Of a stretch of 64,000 nt of DNA, positions 16,980 through 25,664 are shown in pieces. Under the pieces are notes generated by a model. The model was not told the DNA's origin. It saw only the letters and a list, made by a program, of their open reading frames with translations, and did no database searches. The position numbers and the translations under genes were made by a program. The stretch's first letter is position 1. Every line of letters starts with the position of its first letter. Origin of the DNA: Ornithinibacillus gellani (GTDB lineage: Bacteria; Bacillota; Bacilli; Bacillales; Amphibacillaceae); contig NZ_QTSZ01000052.1 of assembly GCF_003730295.1 (NCBI RefSeq), forward strand, positions 95,925 to 159,924, in the 5' to 3' direction.

Positions 16980-18740
16980 TTAGCCTGCATTTGCTTCAGT
17001 CAAGTACTCTACAAATAATTGATACAGCTTGTTCGATTCCATCAGTTCATCATGTGTTCCAATTCCATCGACCGTACCCTCATTCACAACAATAATTTGA
17101 TCTGCATCCCGAATGGTCGATAAGTCATGGGCGATAACGATGGCACTTCTACCTTCCATAAGATGCTCCATCGCACCTTGGACGGCTTTTTCAGACTTAC
17201 TATCCAAGCTTGCCATTGCTTCATCCAGCAGTAAAAATTCTGCATTTCTGAGCAGTGCCCTTGCAATCGCCACGCGCTGCCTTTGCCCGCCGGACAGGTT
17301 TGTACCACCTTCTCCAACGTTGGTATCAAAGCCATTTGGTGTGTTGCTAATAAACTCCAGTGCGTTTGCAGCCTCTGCAGCTTGGCGTATTTCCAGTTCG
17401 CTTACTTCCCGATCAACACCATAAACGATATTATCGCGGATCGTTCCCGAAAGCAGTGGACTATCCTGTGCTACATAGCTGAACATCGCGCGCCAATCTT
17501 GTAAATGATATTCTGCAATATCCGTATCACCGAATTTGATTTTTCCTTGATCAGGCTCGTAAAACTGCTGCACCAGGGAGAGAATAGTGGACTTACCGCT
17601 CCCACTTGGACCAACAATCGCCGTCGTTTTACCATATGGTATAGTAAAGCTTAAATCCTTCAATACCCTCTTTTCCTCCCCATAACTAAAACCAACATGA
17701 TCAAAGGTTAAGTCATGACAGGTGTCCTCTAACTGTTTATTGCGGACATATTGCTCCAAATCGCCTTCTACTAATACAGATATTCTTGAAGTTGCCCCTT
17801 GACTTTGCTTCAACTGCGTATATAACAATGCGAAGGTTTCCAAAATACCCCAAAGCATCCCCACATACATGAAAAATGCAATCCATACATCTAATGTTAT
17901 TGCTTGTTCAGAGATAAGATAAATACCAAAACCAATCACAAACATGTCTTGCAATAAATTCAACAAACTGTTCAATGGGTTTTGGATCCAATCAACTATT
18001 GCTCTTCGGAAGGATGCTTTATAGTAGTATTGAATTTTCTCCCGCCCACGTTCATTTTCCTTTTTCTCCATCGCAAACGATTTGATGAGTGGAATACTGG
18101 AAAGCAGCTCCGCAAAAAACTGAGTCAATGTCGACAAACGATTATGGGTAATCTTGTTCGTCCGGTATTTCCACTTTCCATACCAGATGTTTGAAAATGC
18201 ATAGATTGGGATATAAATGAGTACACCTGCAGCCAATCGCCAATCGTAGGTGAATAATACAAAGACGACACCAATCATCGAATAAGATGCTGCAATGATG
18301 GATGGTAGCCAACCGGCGAGCACAGAGCTAATTGTCGCTGTATCATTCGCTGTACGACTGACCATTTCATTCGGCTTTACCTTGTTAAAAAGGGAAAGTG
18401 GCGCCTTCATTAAACGTTGCCAAATTAAACTACGATAGCTTACGTCTACTTTATACATGACGAGTTTATTGAAAAAACCAATGATTCCTGAGCTTAACAC
18501 CCTAGCAAAAATTACAATGACCGTCCCATAAATGACCGTGTTTTCTAAATTACCGGCCATTACTCTTTGTGCATATTGTGGGAAAATCAAGGATAAGGTA
18601 GAATCACCGATATAAAGTAATGTAAGAAATATGAGCCATCCCCAAGGAAGCTTTGCTTTGAAGATTAAACGAATATACGCTTTCCATATTCCTTTTTCAG
18701 CCTGCTTTCGCTGTTTTTTTGTTTCTAGCTTGTTTCCCAA
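16980..18740 (-). CDS. ABC exporter half-transporter (membrane + ATPase domain), first of pair
   Basis: The protein has about 586 residues. The transmembrane domain spans about residues 20-310. The nucleotide-binding domain shows Walker A GPSGSGKST, signature LSGGQRQR and Walker B FLLLDEAMASLD, where the usual DEATS is DEAMA but the catalytic Glu is kept; the H-loop is VIAHD. It resembles the following half-transporter over its whole length, and the two probably form a heterodimeric exporter. The start is uncertain: GTG 18749 lies 1 base after AGAAGGG, so I prefer TTG 18740, about 10 bases downstream of it. No promoter was identified. Confidence 0.88.
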   Translation of the reverse strand: MGNKLETKKQRKQAEKGIWKAYIRLIFKAKLPWGWLIFLTLLYIGDSTLSLIFPQYAQRVMAGNLENTVIYGTVIVIFARVLSSGIIGFFNKLVMYKVDVSYRSLIWQRLMKAPLSLFNKVKPNEMVSRTANDTATISSVLAGWLPSIIAASYSMIGVVFVLFTYDWRLAAGVLIYIPIYAFSNIWYGKWKYRTNKITHNRLSTLTQFFAELLSSIPLIKSFAMEKKENERGREKIQYYYKASFRRAIVDWIQNPLNSLLNLLQDMFVIGFGIYLISEQAITLDVWIAFFMYVGMLWGILETFALLYTQLKQSQGATSRISVLVEGDLEQYVRNKQLEDTCHDLTFDHVGFSYGEEKRVLKDLSFTIPYGKTTAIVGPSGSGKSTILSLVQQFYEPDQGKIKFGDTDIAEYHLQDWRAMFSYVAQDSPLLSGTIRDNIVYGVDREVSELEIRQAAEAANALEFISNTPNGFDTNVGEGGTNLSGGQRQRVAIARALLRNAEFLLLDEAMASLDSKSEKAVQGAMEHLMEGRSAIVIAHDLSTIRDADQIIVVNEGTVDGIGTHDELMESNKLYQLFVEYLTEANAG

Positions 18741-18806
18741 ACAAAACACACCCTTCTAAACAGCCTGCAAAAAACAAAGTACCCCAAACACATGCAGCTG
18801 TTCCAC

Positions 18807-19148
18807 CTACACCAAATCACCAAGTCGACCTACAATTTCATCTCTTGTATATGCACCAATAATGGTTTTTACGGGCTCACCATCTTGAAATACGAGTAAT
18901 GTTGGATAGGCCATGATGTCATATTTTACAGCAATTTCATTCGTTCCGTTCATCCCTTCATCAAAGGTTACATGAAAGGAAACAATTTTTAATTTGCCAT
19001 CAAATTCTTCGCTAATCTCCTCTAATACAGGAACAATTGCCTGGCAAGGACCGCAGCCTTCCGTTGTAAATTTGACGATAACGGGGATGTTTTCCTCGAT
19101 TACTTCTTGCTGAAAATTTTCTGTGTTGATATCTTTCACTTCCGCCAT
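18807..19148 (-). CDS. Thioredoxin family protein
   Basis: This is a single-domain thioredoxin of 113 residues with the active site CGPC in FTTEGCGPCQAIVP (about residue 30) and a cis-Pro region in IMAYPTLLVFQDGE. It is a cytoplasmic thiol-disulfide oxidoreductase, somewhat diverged from the main TrxA because Glu-Gly replaces the Trp before CGPC. I take ATG 19148 as the start because AAGGAG lies 8 bases upstream; an in-frame GTG at 19157 falls within the SD region. A promoter-like sequence is centred about 80 bases upstream. It ends about 65 bases before the ABC pair. Confidence 0.9.
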   Translation of the reverse strand: MAEVKDINTENFQQEVIEENIPVIVKFTTEGCGPCQAIVPVLEEISEEFDGKLKIVSFHVTFDEGMNGTNEIAVKYDIMAYPTLLVFQDGEPVKTIIGAYTRDEIVGRLGDLV

Positions 19149-19212
19149 TATTTCCACTCCTTGAAATTATAATTTTCTAATTATTTCATCAACATAAATA
19201 GATAATACAGAT

Positions 19213-19241
19213 AGAATAACGATTCCAAAGTACATATACAA
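19213..19241 (-). promoter_or_regulatory. Possible SigA promoter for the thioredoxin gene
   Basis: On the minus strand TTGTAT (19241-19236) and TATTCT (19218-19213) have a 17-base spacer, about 65 bases ahead of the start at 19148. Confidence 0.4.
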
Positions 19242-19297
19242 TAGCTTTCGTTCATACTGGTAGGTATTCCGTTTATTCTGTTCATATTAAGGTTTAT

Positions 19298-19342
19298 TCA
19301 GCATGTGGGTGTTCCAGGAAAAGGAAAGGACTTTGTATACAT
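19298..19342 (-). CDS. Possible 14-codon ORF behind a very strong SD
   Basis: The minus strand reads GGGAGGAGGTGA directly before ATG 19342, followed by 14 codons (MYTKSFPFPGTPTC) and TGA. It lies between the glmM terminator and the thioredoxin promoter. An overlapping GTG frame gives 19 codons. It has no known homologue to me. It could be a small peptide, a leader or a chance ORF. Confidence 0.2.
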   Translation of the reverse strand: MYTKSFPFPGTPTC

Positions 19343-19378
19343 TCACCTCCTCCCTCCATCGGCAACTTTGGGTCCATT

Positions 19379-19417
19379 AAAAAAAGCTGTTATTCCCAAT
19401 TTGAGAATAACAGCTTG
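19379..19417 (-). terminator. Terminator of the cdaA-cdaR-glmM operon
   Basis: AAGCTGTTATTC pairs with GAATAACAGCTT around a 7-8 base loop, then seven T on the minus strand, 20 bases after glmM. Confidence 0.9.
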
Positions 19418-19435
19418 CTTGGTATAAATTGTTGG

Positions 19436-20767
19436 TTATTGCTTTTCTTCGATTAGTTTTACAATCCGATCTGAATATTGATGGCAGGCTTCTTCTGTTT
19501 TCGCCTCCACCATCACACGTACGAGTGGCTCTGTTCCAGACGGACGAACCAAGATTCGTCCTTCATCGCCAAGCTCACGTTCTGCAGCTTCAATTTCACG
19601 TTGGATTTTCTCATCCTCTAGCACTGCAGCTTTATTTTTTACTTTAATATTTTTTAAAACCTGTGGGTAAACTGTCATTTCAGCTGCCAATTCAGATAAC
19701 TTTTTACCAGTATCTTTCATGACATTAACAAGCTGTAATGCGGTTAACATCCCATCGCCGGTCGTAATATAATCCAAGAAAATAACATGGCCGGATTGCT
19801 CGCCTCCTAGATTATAACCACCACGTCGCATTTCTTCCATGACGTAGCGATCTCCAACAGCCGTTTTGTCACTACGCATACCATGCTCCTCAAGTGCCTT
19901 ATAAAAGCCTAGGTTGCTCATTACAGTAGAAACGACCGTATTATGACGCAGGAAGCCTTTATCATTCATATATTTCCCACAGATAAATAAGATTTTATCG
20001 CCATCGACAATATTTCCTTTTTCATCGACAGCAATCAGACGATCACCATCTCCGTCAAAGGCAAGGCCAATATCCGCTTCCTTATCTACTACAAACGCTT
20101 GTAAGGTTTCCGGATGTGTAGAACCAAATCCGTCATTGATGTTCAACCCGTCTGGGGAAGAACCAATGGAGAAAATATCAGCTTCCAAATCGGCAAATAA
20201 ATGTGTTGCCAAGCTCGAGGTAGCTCCGTGTGCACAATCAAGCGCAATGCGCAGTCCCTCAAAATCATTATCAATTGATTCTTTCAAATAGGAAAGGTAT
20301 TTCTGTCCGCCTTCAAAATAATCATTCACTAAACCGATATCCGCTCCAACTGGACGTGGTAGCTCATCTTCACTTTCCAACAGTCGTTCAATTTCCGCTT
20401 CTTGCTCATCCGCTAATTTAAACCCTTCTGGACCAAAGAACTTGATACCATTATCAGCTACCGGATTGTGAGATGCAGAAATCATTACACCTGCCTGTGA
20501 GCTTGTTGCTTTTGTCAAATAGGCAACTCCAGGAGTAGAAATGACACCAAGGCGCATTACTTCTGCACCAATAGAAAGCAACCCTGCAACAAGTGCGCTT
20601 TCCAACATATGTCCAGAAATACGCGTATCGCGACCAATTAAAACTTTTGGTTTATTTGCATCCTTTGTTAACACATAGCCACCACAACGACCTAGCTTAA
20701 AAGCTAATTCCGGTGTTAATTCTTCATTTGCAATTCCTCTAACGCCATCAGTACCAAAAAAATTCAT
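19436..20767 (-). CDS. glmM: Phosphoglucosamine mutase GlmM
   Basis: GlmM converts glucosamine-6-phosphate to glucosamine-1-phosphate for UDP-GlcNAc and cell-wall synthesis. At 443 residues it is full length. It opens with [11 protein letters not shown] and has the phospho-Ser loop ISASHNP (Ser about 102), the metal-binding loop FDGDGDR and the sugar-binding loop GGEQSGH. The terminal phosphate-binding loop is [16 protein letters not shown]. It follows cdaR by 53 bases in the conserved order cdaA-cdaR-glmM, in which GlmM is known to bind and inhibit CdaA. The SD is AAGGAGAGG, about 8 bases upstream. Confidence 0.97.
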   Translation of the reverse strand: MNFFGTDGVRGIANEELTPELAFKLGRCGGYVLTKDANKPKVLIGRDTRISGHMLESALVAGLLSIGAEVMRLGVISTPGVAYLTKATSSQAGVMISASHNPVADNGIKFFGPEGFKLADEQEAEIERLLESEDELPRPVGADIGLVNDYFEGGQKYLSYLKESIDNDFEGLRIALDCAHGATSSLATHLFADLEADIFSIGSSPDGLNINDGFGSTHPETLQAFVVDKEADIGLAFDGDGDRLIAVDEKGNIVDGDKILFICGKYMNDKGFLRHNTVVSTVMSNLGFYKALEEHGMRSDKTAVGDRYVMEEMRRGGYNLGGEQSGHVIFLDYITTGDGMLTALQLVNVMKDTGKKLSELAAEMTVYPQVLKNIKVKNKAAVLEDEKIQREIEAAERELGDEGRILVRPSGTEPLVRVMVEAKTEEACHQYSDRIVKLIEEKQ

Positions 20768-20820
20768 TTTAAATACCTCTCCTTTATTTCCTGATCATGC
20801 ATCCATGGTGCAGCATCTCA

Positions 20821-22047
20821 TCAGATTTCAATCTGGATCTGTTCCATTTCTCCTTCAACCTCGATGTTTTCCGGGGCTTCTATCGTAATTGGAACTTGAT
20901 GCTCACCTTCTGCAAGATCTTTCACATCAATTGTGAGCTGTATGTCCTCGATTTTTAGTTTACTAACATCCTTCTCATTGCCTACAACGGTTATACTCAT
21001 TTCAGCTTTTTCAGGGTCAATGAACGTTACCTCTTGTCCATCTTCCTGATTCTCAATGGAAATTGGTACATTCTCAAACGTCTTGCTCTGCTCTACCTCT
21101 ACGGTGACCTCCAGTTTTCCACCATCTGGAGCCTGTACACCATCTGGTAAATCCAACTCTGTTTCAATTTTGCCTGATTTGGTTATTTTCGATAAGTCAA
21201 TTTCCTTTGTTTTAATTTCTTCCAGCTGATTTAATACATCGCTGGTTGCAAACACTTTTGTCTCATCAATATTCAATGTCATCGATACAAGTGCTAAATC
21301 ATCTGGAAGTTTACCTGTTGTAGCCACACTTACCGGTACCGTCTTACTAGGATTATCGACTGGTACAGATACGATAACATTTTCAGGCTCAATTCTTGCA
21401 TGCATTTCATTCCCTTGACTATCATAGACATTCACACGTACTTCGCGGTTTTTAATTGGTTCATTTATTCCAGCAACATCGACGAATACTTTCACAATAG
21501 CGATTTGTTCAATGACACTCTTGGAGCTTGTGATTTTGACCTTACCAGGACTAATCTCTGGTGTACCAACCTCATAGCCGGCAGGCAGCTTATCTGTATT
21601 GATCAAATCAACTGTTACATCGAACTCCTCTGTCGCTCGTTCTTCCAAGGTGACGTCAATTTGCTTTGGCTCAATATAAATGGAAAGCTCACTAGGCAGA
21701 TTCGCATAATCCACTTCCACCGTATGCTCTCCTTCACCGTACTTCTGTAAATCGACAAATACATCGAAATTACGCTGTCGTACAGTTGGCGTCAAAACAC
21801 CAGGTGGACCTTCCAATTTAACGGTGACAAACTCAGGCACACCACTGACGACATATTTTTCACTATCTACTTTAACCTGTACCGGCATGTCTTCAATCGT
21901 ATCTTCTTTTTGTGATATATTCGGGAATAGAATCGTATCTCCTTGTTTCGTGTTAACATCCTCCATCGATACAAACGCATAAAGCACCACTGCAAAAATG
22001 AGTGAGAGAAGTCGAACAAACCATTTACTCTTAAACCAATTATCCAT
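20821..22047 (-). CDS. cdaR: CdaA regulatory protein CdaR (YbbR domains)
   Basis: This is a 408-residue membrane-anchored regulator of the diadenylate cyclase. One N-terminal membrane helix (about residues 8-26, FVRLLSLIFAVVLYAFVS) is followed by extracytoplasmic β-rich YbbR repeats. I can count about four, each with a recurring pattern like PVQVKVDSEKYVVSGVPEFV or VPVSVATTGKLPDDLALVSM. The end is strongly acidic. It overlaps cdaA by 8 bases, so the two are translationally coupled. It modulates c-di-AMP synthesis through contact with CdaA. Confidence 0.95.
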   Translation of the reverse strand: MDNWFKSKWFVRLLSLIFAVVLYAFVSMEDVNTKQGDTILFPNISQKEDTIEDMPVQVKVDSEKYVVSGVPEFVTVKLEGPPGVLTPTVRQRNFDVFVDLQKYGEGEHTVEVDYANLPSELSIYIEPKQIDVTLEERATEEFDVTVDLINTDKLPAGYEVGTPEISPGKVKITSSKSVIEQIAIVKVFVDVAGINEPIKNREVRVNVYDSQGNEMHARIEPENVIVSVPVDNPSKTVPVSVATTGKLPDDLALVSMTLNIDETKVFATSDVLNQLEEIKTKEIDLSKITKSGKIETELDLPDGVQAPDGGKLEVTVEVEQSKTFENVPISIENQEDGQEVTFIDPEKAEMSITVVGNEKDVSKLKIEDIQLTIDVKDLAEGEHQVPITIEAPENIEVEGEMEQIQIEI

Positions 22048-22861
22048 TCTTTTTCCCCCTCCATTTCCATGACTTCTTATCAGGGGCTTTTAAGTTCGTT
22101 GATAAATTTTCGCGTAAATAATCACGAAGCTCGTTATCGGATAATTCTCTTCGCAGCTCACCATTTTTCGTGACCGAGATAAAGCCAGTTTCCTCAGATA
22201 CAACAATCGTAATCGCATCTGTTACTTCACTAACACCCATTGCTGCACGGTGACGCGTTCCCAATTCCTTAGAAATGAATGGGCTCTCTGAAAGCGGCAA
22301 ATAACATGCTGCAGCAATTATTTCATTACCTTTGATAATGACCGCACCATCATGTAATGGTGTATTTGGTGTAAAAATATTTGTCAATAATTGATGGGTT
22401 AACTCCCCATTAATCGAAATTCCTGTTTCACTATATTCACCAACACCTGTTTCACGTTCAATGGTAATCAGTGCACCAATTCGGCGCTTCGCCATATAAT
22501 TACACGACTGAATAATATGTCCAATGGATTCCTCCAATAGCTCTTCTTCCGATTTCGTGCCTCTGGAGAATATATTGCCTCGTCCAAGTTGTTCAAGCGC
22601 ACGTCTGAGTTCAGGCTGGAATAATATGATAATAACGAGAAAACCCCAATAAATAGCCTGCCTCGTAATCCACTCAATCGTTTGCAGTTCCAAAATTAAA
22701 CTAACCACACGAACAACAAGCACGACAACGATACCCTTGAGTAGCTGAATCGCCTTCGTACCTCTGATTAGCATGATTAATTTATATAAAACATACCAGA
22801 CGAGAGCTATGTCAACGACTATTCGTAATAGATTTAAAAAATTGATTCCCCCATCAAGCAT
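22040..22861 (-). CDS. cdaA: Diadenylate cyclase CdaA
   Basis: CdaA makes c-di-AMP from two ATP. At 273 residues it has three N-terminal membrane helices (about 10-80), then a DAC domain with the catalytic motifs LHDGAVIIKG (DGA) and GTRHRAAMG (RHR). The gene order cdaA-cdaR-glmM is the Firmicute standard and links c-di-AMP to cell-wall precursor supply and osmotic control. The SD AAAGGAAGTG precedes the ATG. Upstream, 22862-23027 is AT-rich with a TATAAT-like box but no convincing -35, and shows no gene. Confidence 0.96.
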   Translation of the reverse strand: MLDGGINFLNLLRIVVDIALVWYVLYKLIMLIRGTKAIQLLKGIVVVLVVRVVSLILELQTIEWITRQAIYWGFLVIIILFQPELRRALEQLGRGNIFSRGTKSEEELLEESIGHIIQSCNYMAKRRIGALITIERETGVGEYSETGISINGELTHQLLTNIFTPNTPLHDGAVIIKGNEIIAAACYLPLSESPFISKELGTRHRAAMGVSEVTDAITIVVSEETGFISVTKNGELRRELSDNELRDYLRENLSTNLKAPDKKSWKWRGKKNG

Positions 22862-23027
22862 GTTTTCACTTCCTTTTTATTTATCATATCCTTTAACAAT
22901 ATGATGTATTAATGGTTCATATTATATCATATTTTCATCATCGATATGTAATTCACTACACCGACAGGGCAAAAAAATGTCCCACCAAACATATCGCCGA
23001 TTTGGAAAGCTATATGGATATAGACAT

Positions 23028-23058
23028 AAAAAAATACCCCATTTATATTAAAGGGTAC
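23028..23058 (-). terminator. Terminator beyond repeat copy C
   Basis: On the minus strand GTACCC pairs with GGGTAT around a 13-base AT loop and is followed by a run of seven T. It would end transcripts of the small membrane protein gene before cdaA. Confidence 0.7.
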
Positions 23059-23168
23059 TTTATCACAGATCAACTGGCTATAATTCCCTCACTTCAAGAA
23101 CTTTTGTTGATCACAAGCATTGTAAGTGGGGGAAGAGCAGAAACCCCACTGATTGAAGTTTCACTTTA
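23059..23168 (-). repeat. Dispersed intergenic repeat, copy C (internally deleted)
   Basis: On the minus strand it starts TAAAGTGAAACTTCAATCAG and ends GCCAGTTGATCTGTGATAAA. It keeps the GTGGGG...CCCCCAC hairpin but lacks the middle block shared by B, D and E. Its first TAA is the stop codon of the gene at 23166-23669. Confidence 0.85.
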
Positions 23169-23669
23169 TAATGAACTTTCCGTTGGTAAGTCATCTTTAC
23201 TCCAAGCAACCTTCCAGCCGGAATCAACTTTTTCAATACGCATCCTACCATCCACCGATATTTCAGTGACAGTTTCTTCCCCATGCTTCAAGGCGATATC
23301 CATCGTATATTGGAAATTTAGTTTGTCCTTCGTATTATCGGGTAGATCCAACAATTCAAAAGCAATATCAACCAGTTCGACATCTACTTCATGAACGAGG
23401 GCTAATTGCAATCCGTGTTGGCGCATGATCAACATCTGTTCATCCAGTTCATCTCTTGTCGCAAATTTCTCCGCACGTTTTTCCAAAAAAGGATCCCACT
23501 CCGCCATGTTTTGAGGGATATCCGCATATTTCATTGTATAGACCGCTTGCTTATATTTCTCGCCTACAGCCATCGCTTGCTTTATATTTCGCTTTCCTTC
23601 TCCAGAAAAATAAAGCATTATCCCACCAAAAACAAGGACAACTGCTACAACAGCAATAATTTTTTTCAT
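23166..23669 (-). CDS. Small membrane-anchored protein, function unknown
   Basis: This 167-residue protein has an N-terminal membrane anchor (MKKIIAVVAVVLVFGGIMLYF). An extracytoplasmic domain follows (YKQAVYTMKYADIPQNM; DGRMRIEKVDSGWKVAWSKDDLP) whose ending resembles NTF2/lumazine-like or penicillin-binding-associated domains, but I cannot assign a family. It lies between rsiW and cdaA on the same strand, flanked on both sides by copies of the dispersed repeat. Its stop codon is the first TAA of copy C, so the original C-terminus may have been altered. The SD AAGGGAGGGG lies about 9 bases upstream and is complementary to a leader segment. Confidence 0.75.
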   Translation of the reverse strand: MKKIIAVVAVVLVFGGIMLYFSGEGKRNIKQAMAVGEKYKQAVYTMKYADIPQNMAEWDPFLEKRAEKFATRDELDEQMLIMRQHGLQLALVHEVDVELVDIAFELLDLPDNTKDKLNFQYTMDIALKHGEETVTEISVDGRMRIEKVDSGWKVAWSKDDLPTESSL

Positions 23670-23678
23670 CCAATAACC

Positions 23679-23731
23679 CCTCCCTTAGCATACTTACCTG
23701 CCAGCAATCAACTTCTGTTCATAAAGGGAGG
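23679..23731 (-). promoter_or_regulatory. Inverted repeat that can sequester the SD of the downstream gene
   Basis: On the minus strand CCTCCCTT (23731-23724) is a perfect 8-base complement of AAGGGAGG (23686-23679), the SD of the gene starting at 23669. Between them lies a 13-codon ORF beginning at ATG 23734 (MTSLYEQKLIAGR) that ends a few bases before the SD. This resembles a leader-peptide translational attenuator, but the leader's own SD is weak. Confidence 0.35.
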
Positions 23732-23736
23732 TCATA

Positions 23737-23887
23737 TTTACCACAGATTAACTGGCTGTAAAAACCCCCGCTACAAGCGTTTTTGTTGATTACAAGAATA
23801 ATGGGGGTATCAACAGCCAGTAAAGGCCTGATTGGTTCAACTAACAATCAGTGGGGCAAGTTCACCCCTGATTGAAGTTTCACTTTA
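23737..23887 (-). repeat. Dispersed intergenic repeat, copy D (full length)
   Basis: About 151 bp. On the minus strand it starts TAAAGTGAAACTTCAATCAG and ends CAGTTAATCTGTGGTAAA. Its middle block (TGTTAGTTGAACC, then AATCAGGCCTTTACTGGC) is nearly identical to copies B and E. The outer arms ACTGGCTGTTG and TTACAGCCAGT pair, with ACCCCC/GGGGGT inside. The first TAA is the rsiW stop codon. Confidence 0.88.
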
Positions 23888-24520
23888 TTCAAAGCTAAAA
23901 ACACCCCTAAATAAATTTTGCAGATTAAACCATATCCACTCGAAGACCTGATCAACCTTTTTAAATTCACCATTCACTTCACCAACAGAAGCCATTAATC
24001 CTTCCCCATTCAGTTGATCTTGAATCAGCTTCCCATTAATCAAGGTAACGTTGCCATCCACCGTACCTTCAATTTTTAAGTTTCCGTTCTTCACTACCAA
24101 GTCTCCATCTACCGTCACACCCTCTGGGACAATAACGGTATCGCCTTGGATAATGAGATCATCCTGTTTCGACACAGTCAGCTTACTATCCTGCTGCCAT
24201 GCAGAAAATGCCCCACTCAACATGAGGATAAAAAAGATGGCAGCTGCTGTAATGACTGGGTGCATTTTAAACCAGCGCATATATTTAACATGTTTCTTTT
24301 CAGTAGGAAGTTTTTGCATCACCTGCTGCGTAAAATCGACAGGTGCCATCACTGGTTCTGCATTCTTGATCCATGAAATGGTTCGCTTCAGCTCATGAAA
24401 GTGCTTTTGACAATCTGAGCATTGTTCCAAATGCTTTCGCAGTTTGGTTTCATCTTCCCGTGATATATCTCCATCCAAAAAATGATGCATCAATGGTATA
24501 ACATCTTTTTTACAATCCAA
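23885..24520 (-). CDS. rsiW: Anti-sigma-W factor RsiW
   Basis: RsiW is the membrane anti-sigma factor that holds SigW inactive until regulated proteolysis. At 211 residues it has an N-terminal zinc anti-sigma domain with HLEQCSDC (HxxxCxxC) plus an upstream His and Cys. A single membrane helix lies at about residues 88-106, then an extracytoplasmic domain with polymer-forming-like repeats ([20 protein letters not shown]). The start is TTG at 24520 with GGAG 9 bases upstream, 14 bases after sigW. The final residues and stop codon coincide with the edge of repeat copy D, so the tail (GVFSFE) may have been reshaped by the insertion. Confidence 0.92.
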   Translation of the reverse strand: MDCKKDVIPLMHHFLDGDISREDETKLRKHLEQCSDCQKHFHELKRTISWIKNAEPVMAPVDFTQQVMQKLPTEKKHVKYMRWFKMHPVITAAAIFFILMLSGAFSAWQQDSKLTVSKQDDLIIQGDTVIVPEGVTVDGDLVVKNGNLKIEGTVDGNVTLINGKLIQDQLNGEGLMASVGEVNGEFKKVDQVFEWIWFNLQNLFRGVFSFE

Positions 24521-24534
24521 AGTGGATCACTCCT

Positions 24535-25098
24535 TTACACGTGACGAAGCTTTTTACGCAAAGCTTCTCTTCCTCTGTGAATTCTGGTTTTGACCGTTCC
24601 TAATGGAATATCCAGTATTTCACTAATTTCCTGAAGAGAAAATTCTTCCAAATAGCGTAGCATAATAATCGTTCGATAGATAGCTGGCAATTCGTTGATT
24701 TCGTGTTGAATATAGCTTTGCAACTCCATGCTTTGTACTTCCTCTTCAGGTAGCTTTTCATCCGTTGCTAGTTGTGAGTACATATCCAACCCATCCGTAC
24801 CGGCAATTTCCGCATCTAAATGAAAGTCTGGTTTTCGTTTTCGCATTCTGTCTATGGACAAGTTCGTTGCGATTCGATACAACCATGTGGAAAATTTACG
24901 GTTTTCGTCATAGGAGTGGATATTTACATATGCACGAATAAATGCTTCCTGTGCGATATCCTCCGCCTCGTGCGCATTACCTAACATTCGAAAGCAATGC
25001 TGATAAATCTTGTTTTGAAAAAATAGGACCACATCCTCGTATGCAGCCTGATCCCCTTTTTTTACTTGTTTAATTTTATCTCTTATCACAACATCCAT
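24535..25098 (-). CDS. sigW: ECF RNA polymerase sigma factor SigW
   Basis: SigW is the 187-residue ECF sigma factor for envelope stress and antimicrobial peptide responses. Region 2 contains YQHCFRMLGNAHEAEDIAQE and FSTWLYRIATNLSIDRMRKR. Region 4 contains the helix-turn-helix EFSLQEISEILDIPLGTVKT. It sits upstream of its anti-sigma factor, as in Bacillus, and ahead of cdaA-cdaR-glmM. A SigW-type promoter precedes it, indicating autoregulation. GGAGG lies 8 bases upstream of the ATG. Confidence 0.95.
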   Translation of the reverse strand: MDVVIRDKIKQVKKGDQAAYEDVVLFFQNKIYQHCFRMLGNAHEAEDIAQEAFIRAYVNIHSYDENRKFSTWLYRIATNLSIDRMRKRKPDFHLDAEIAGTDGLDMYSQLATDEKLPEEEVQSMELQSYIQHEINELPAIYRTIIMLRYLEEFSLQEISEILDIPLGTVKTRIHRGREALRKKLRHV

Positions 25099-25132
25099 GA
25101 TTTGTACCTCCGCTAATATGCGGTACTATTAT

Positions 25133-25161
25133 AACGATTAACCGCCTCAAAAGGTTTCATT
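25133..25161 (-). promoter_or_regulatory. SigW autoregulatory promoter
   Basis: On the minus strand TGAAAC (25161-25156) continues as CTTTT, then 17 bases after the hexamer comes CGTTAT (25138-25133). This matches the SigW consensus (TGAAAC, 16-17 bases, CGT), about 35 bases before the sigW ATG. Confidence 0.85.
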
Positions 25162-25333
25162 TAAATTCAAAGTTTTTATCTTTGCACTATTCAATCCATT
25201 TCAGCCCTCCTAATATGTGGAAGCAAACAGAATAATTCGCATCTACTTAGGAAAAAAATAGGATGAAATGGACTGTAATCTTACTTTATTGCCATACCCA
25301 ATTTATCGAGGTAATTCGCGCGAAAATTTACAC

Positions 25334-25362
25334 TTGCAAAAAACTAGATAATTACATAGTAT
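25334..25362 (+). promoter_or_regulatory. Promoter of the Spo0E-like gene
   Basis: TTGCAA (25334-25339) and TAGTAT (25357-25362) have a 17-base spacer. A TATACT overlaps slightly downstream. It lies about 27 bases before the ATG at 25389. The stretch 25162-25330 shows no gene. Confidence 0.6.
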
Positions 25363-25388
25363 AGTATACTGGATGGGAGGACAATAGC

Positions 25389-25553
25389 ATGGTTAAATTA
25401 TTACAGGAAATAGAACAATGCCGTAAAGAAATGATTGAGCTTGGGGTTGCCCATGGACTGACCTCCGACATAGTTGTGCAATCAAGCAAGAAGCTGGACC
25501 ACCTACTCGTAACATACCAACGTCAACATTTCGGTTCAAGAACGAAGGCATAA
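25389..25553 (+). CDS. Spo0E-like aspartyl-phosphate phosphatase
   Basis: This small gene encodes 54 residues beginning MVKLLQEIEQCRKEMIELG. It has the Spo0E family pattern: a two-helix hairpin with the signature S-x-x-LD (SSKKLDHLLVTYQ). Such proteins dephosphorylate Spo0A~P and delay sporulation. GGGAGG lies 8 bases upstream of ATG 25389, and a good SigA promoter precedes it. It is transcribed divergently from sigW and ends about 50 bases before a terminator it shares with the convergent arginase gene. Confidence 0.85.
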   Translation: MVKLLQEIEQCRKEMIELGVAHGLTSDIVVQSSKKLDHLLVTYQRQHFGSRTKA

Positions 25554-25603
25554 TTAAATTGGACATCACGTTTTATCATATATGTAAAAATCAAGATTGA
25601 ATG

Positions 25604-25650
25604 GAAAAGAAGACATCAACTTTCCGCAAGAAAATTAATGTCTTTTTTCT
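25604..25650. terminator. Bidirectional terminator between Spo0E-like gene and arginase
   Basis: AAGACAT (25610-25616) pairs with ATGTCTT (25638-25644) across a 21-base loop. A T run follows on the plus strand and T-rich sequence (TCTTTTCC) follows on the minus strand. Confidence 0.65.
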
Positions 25651-25664
25651 ATTTCACATTTTTT

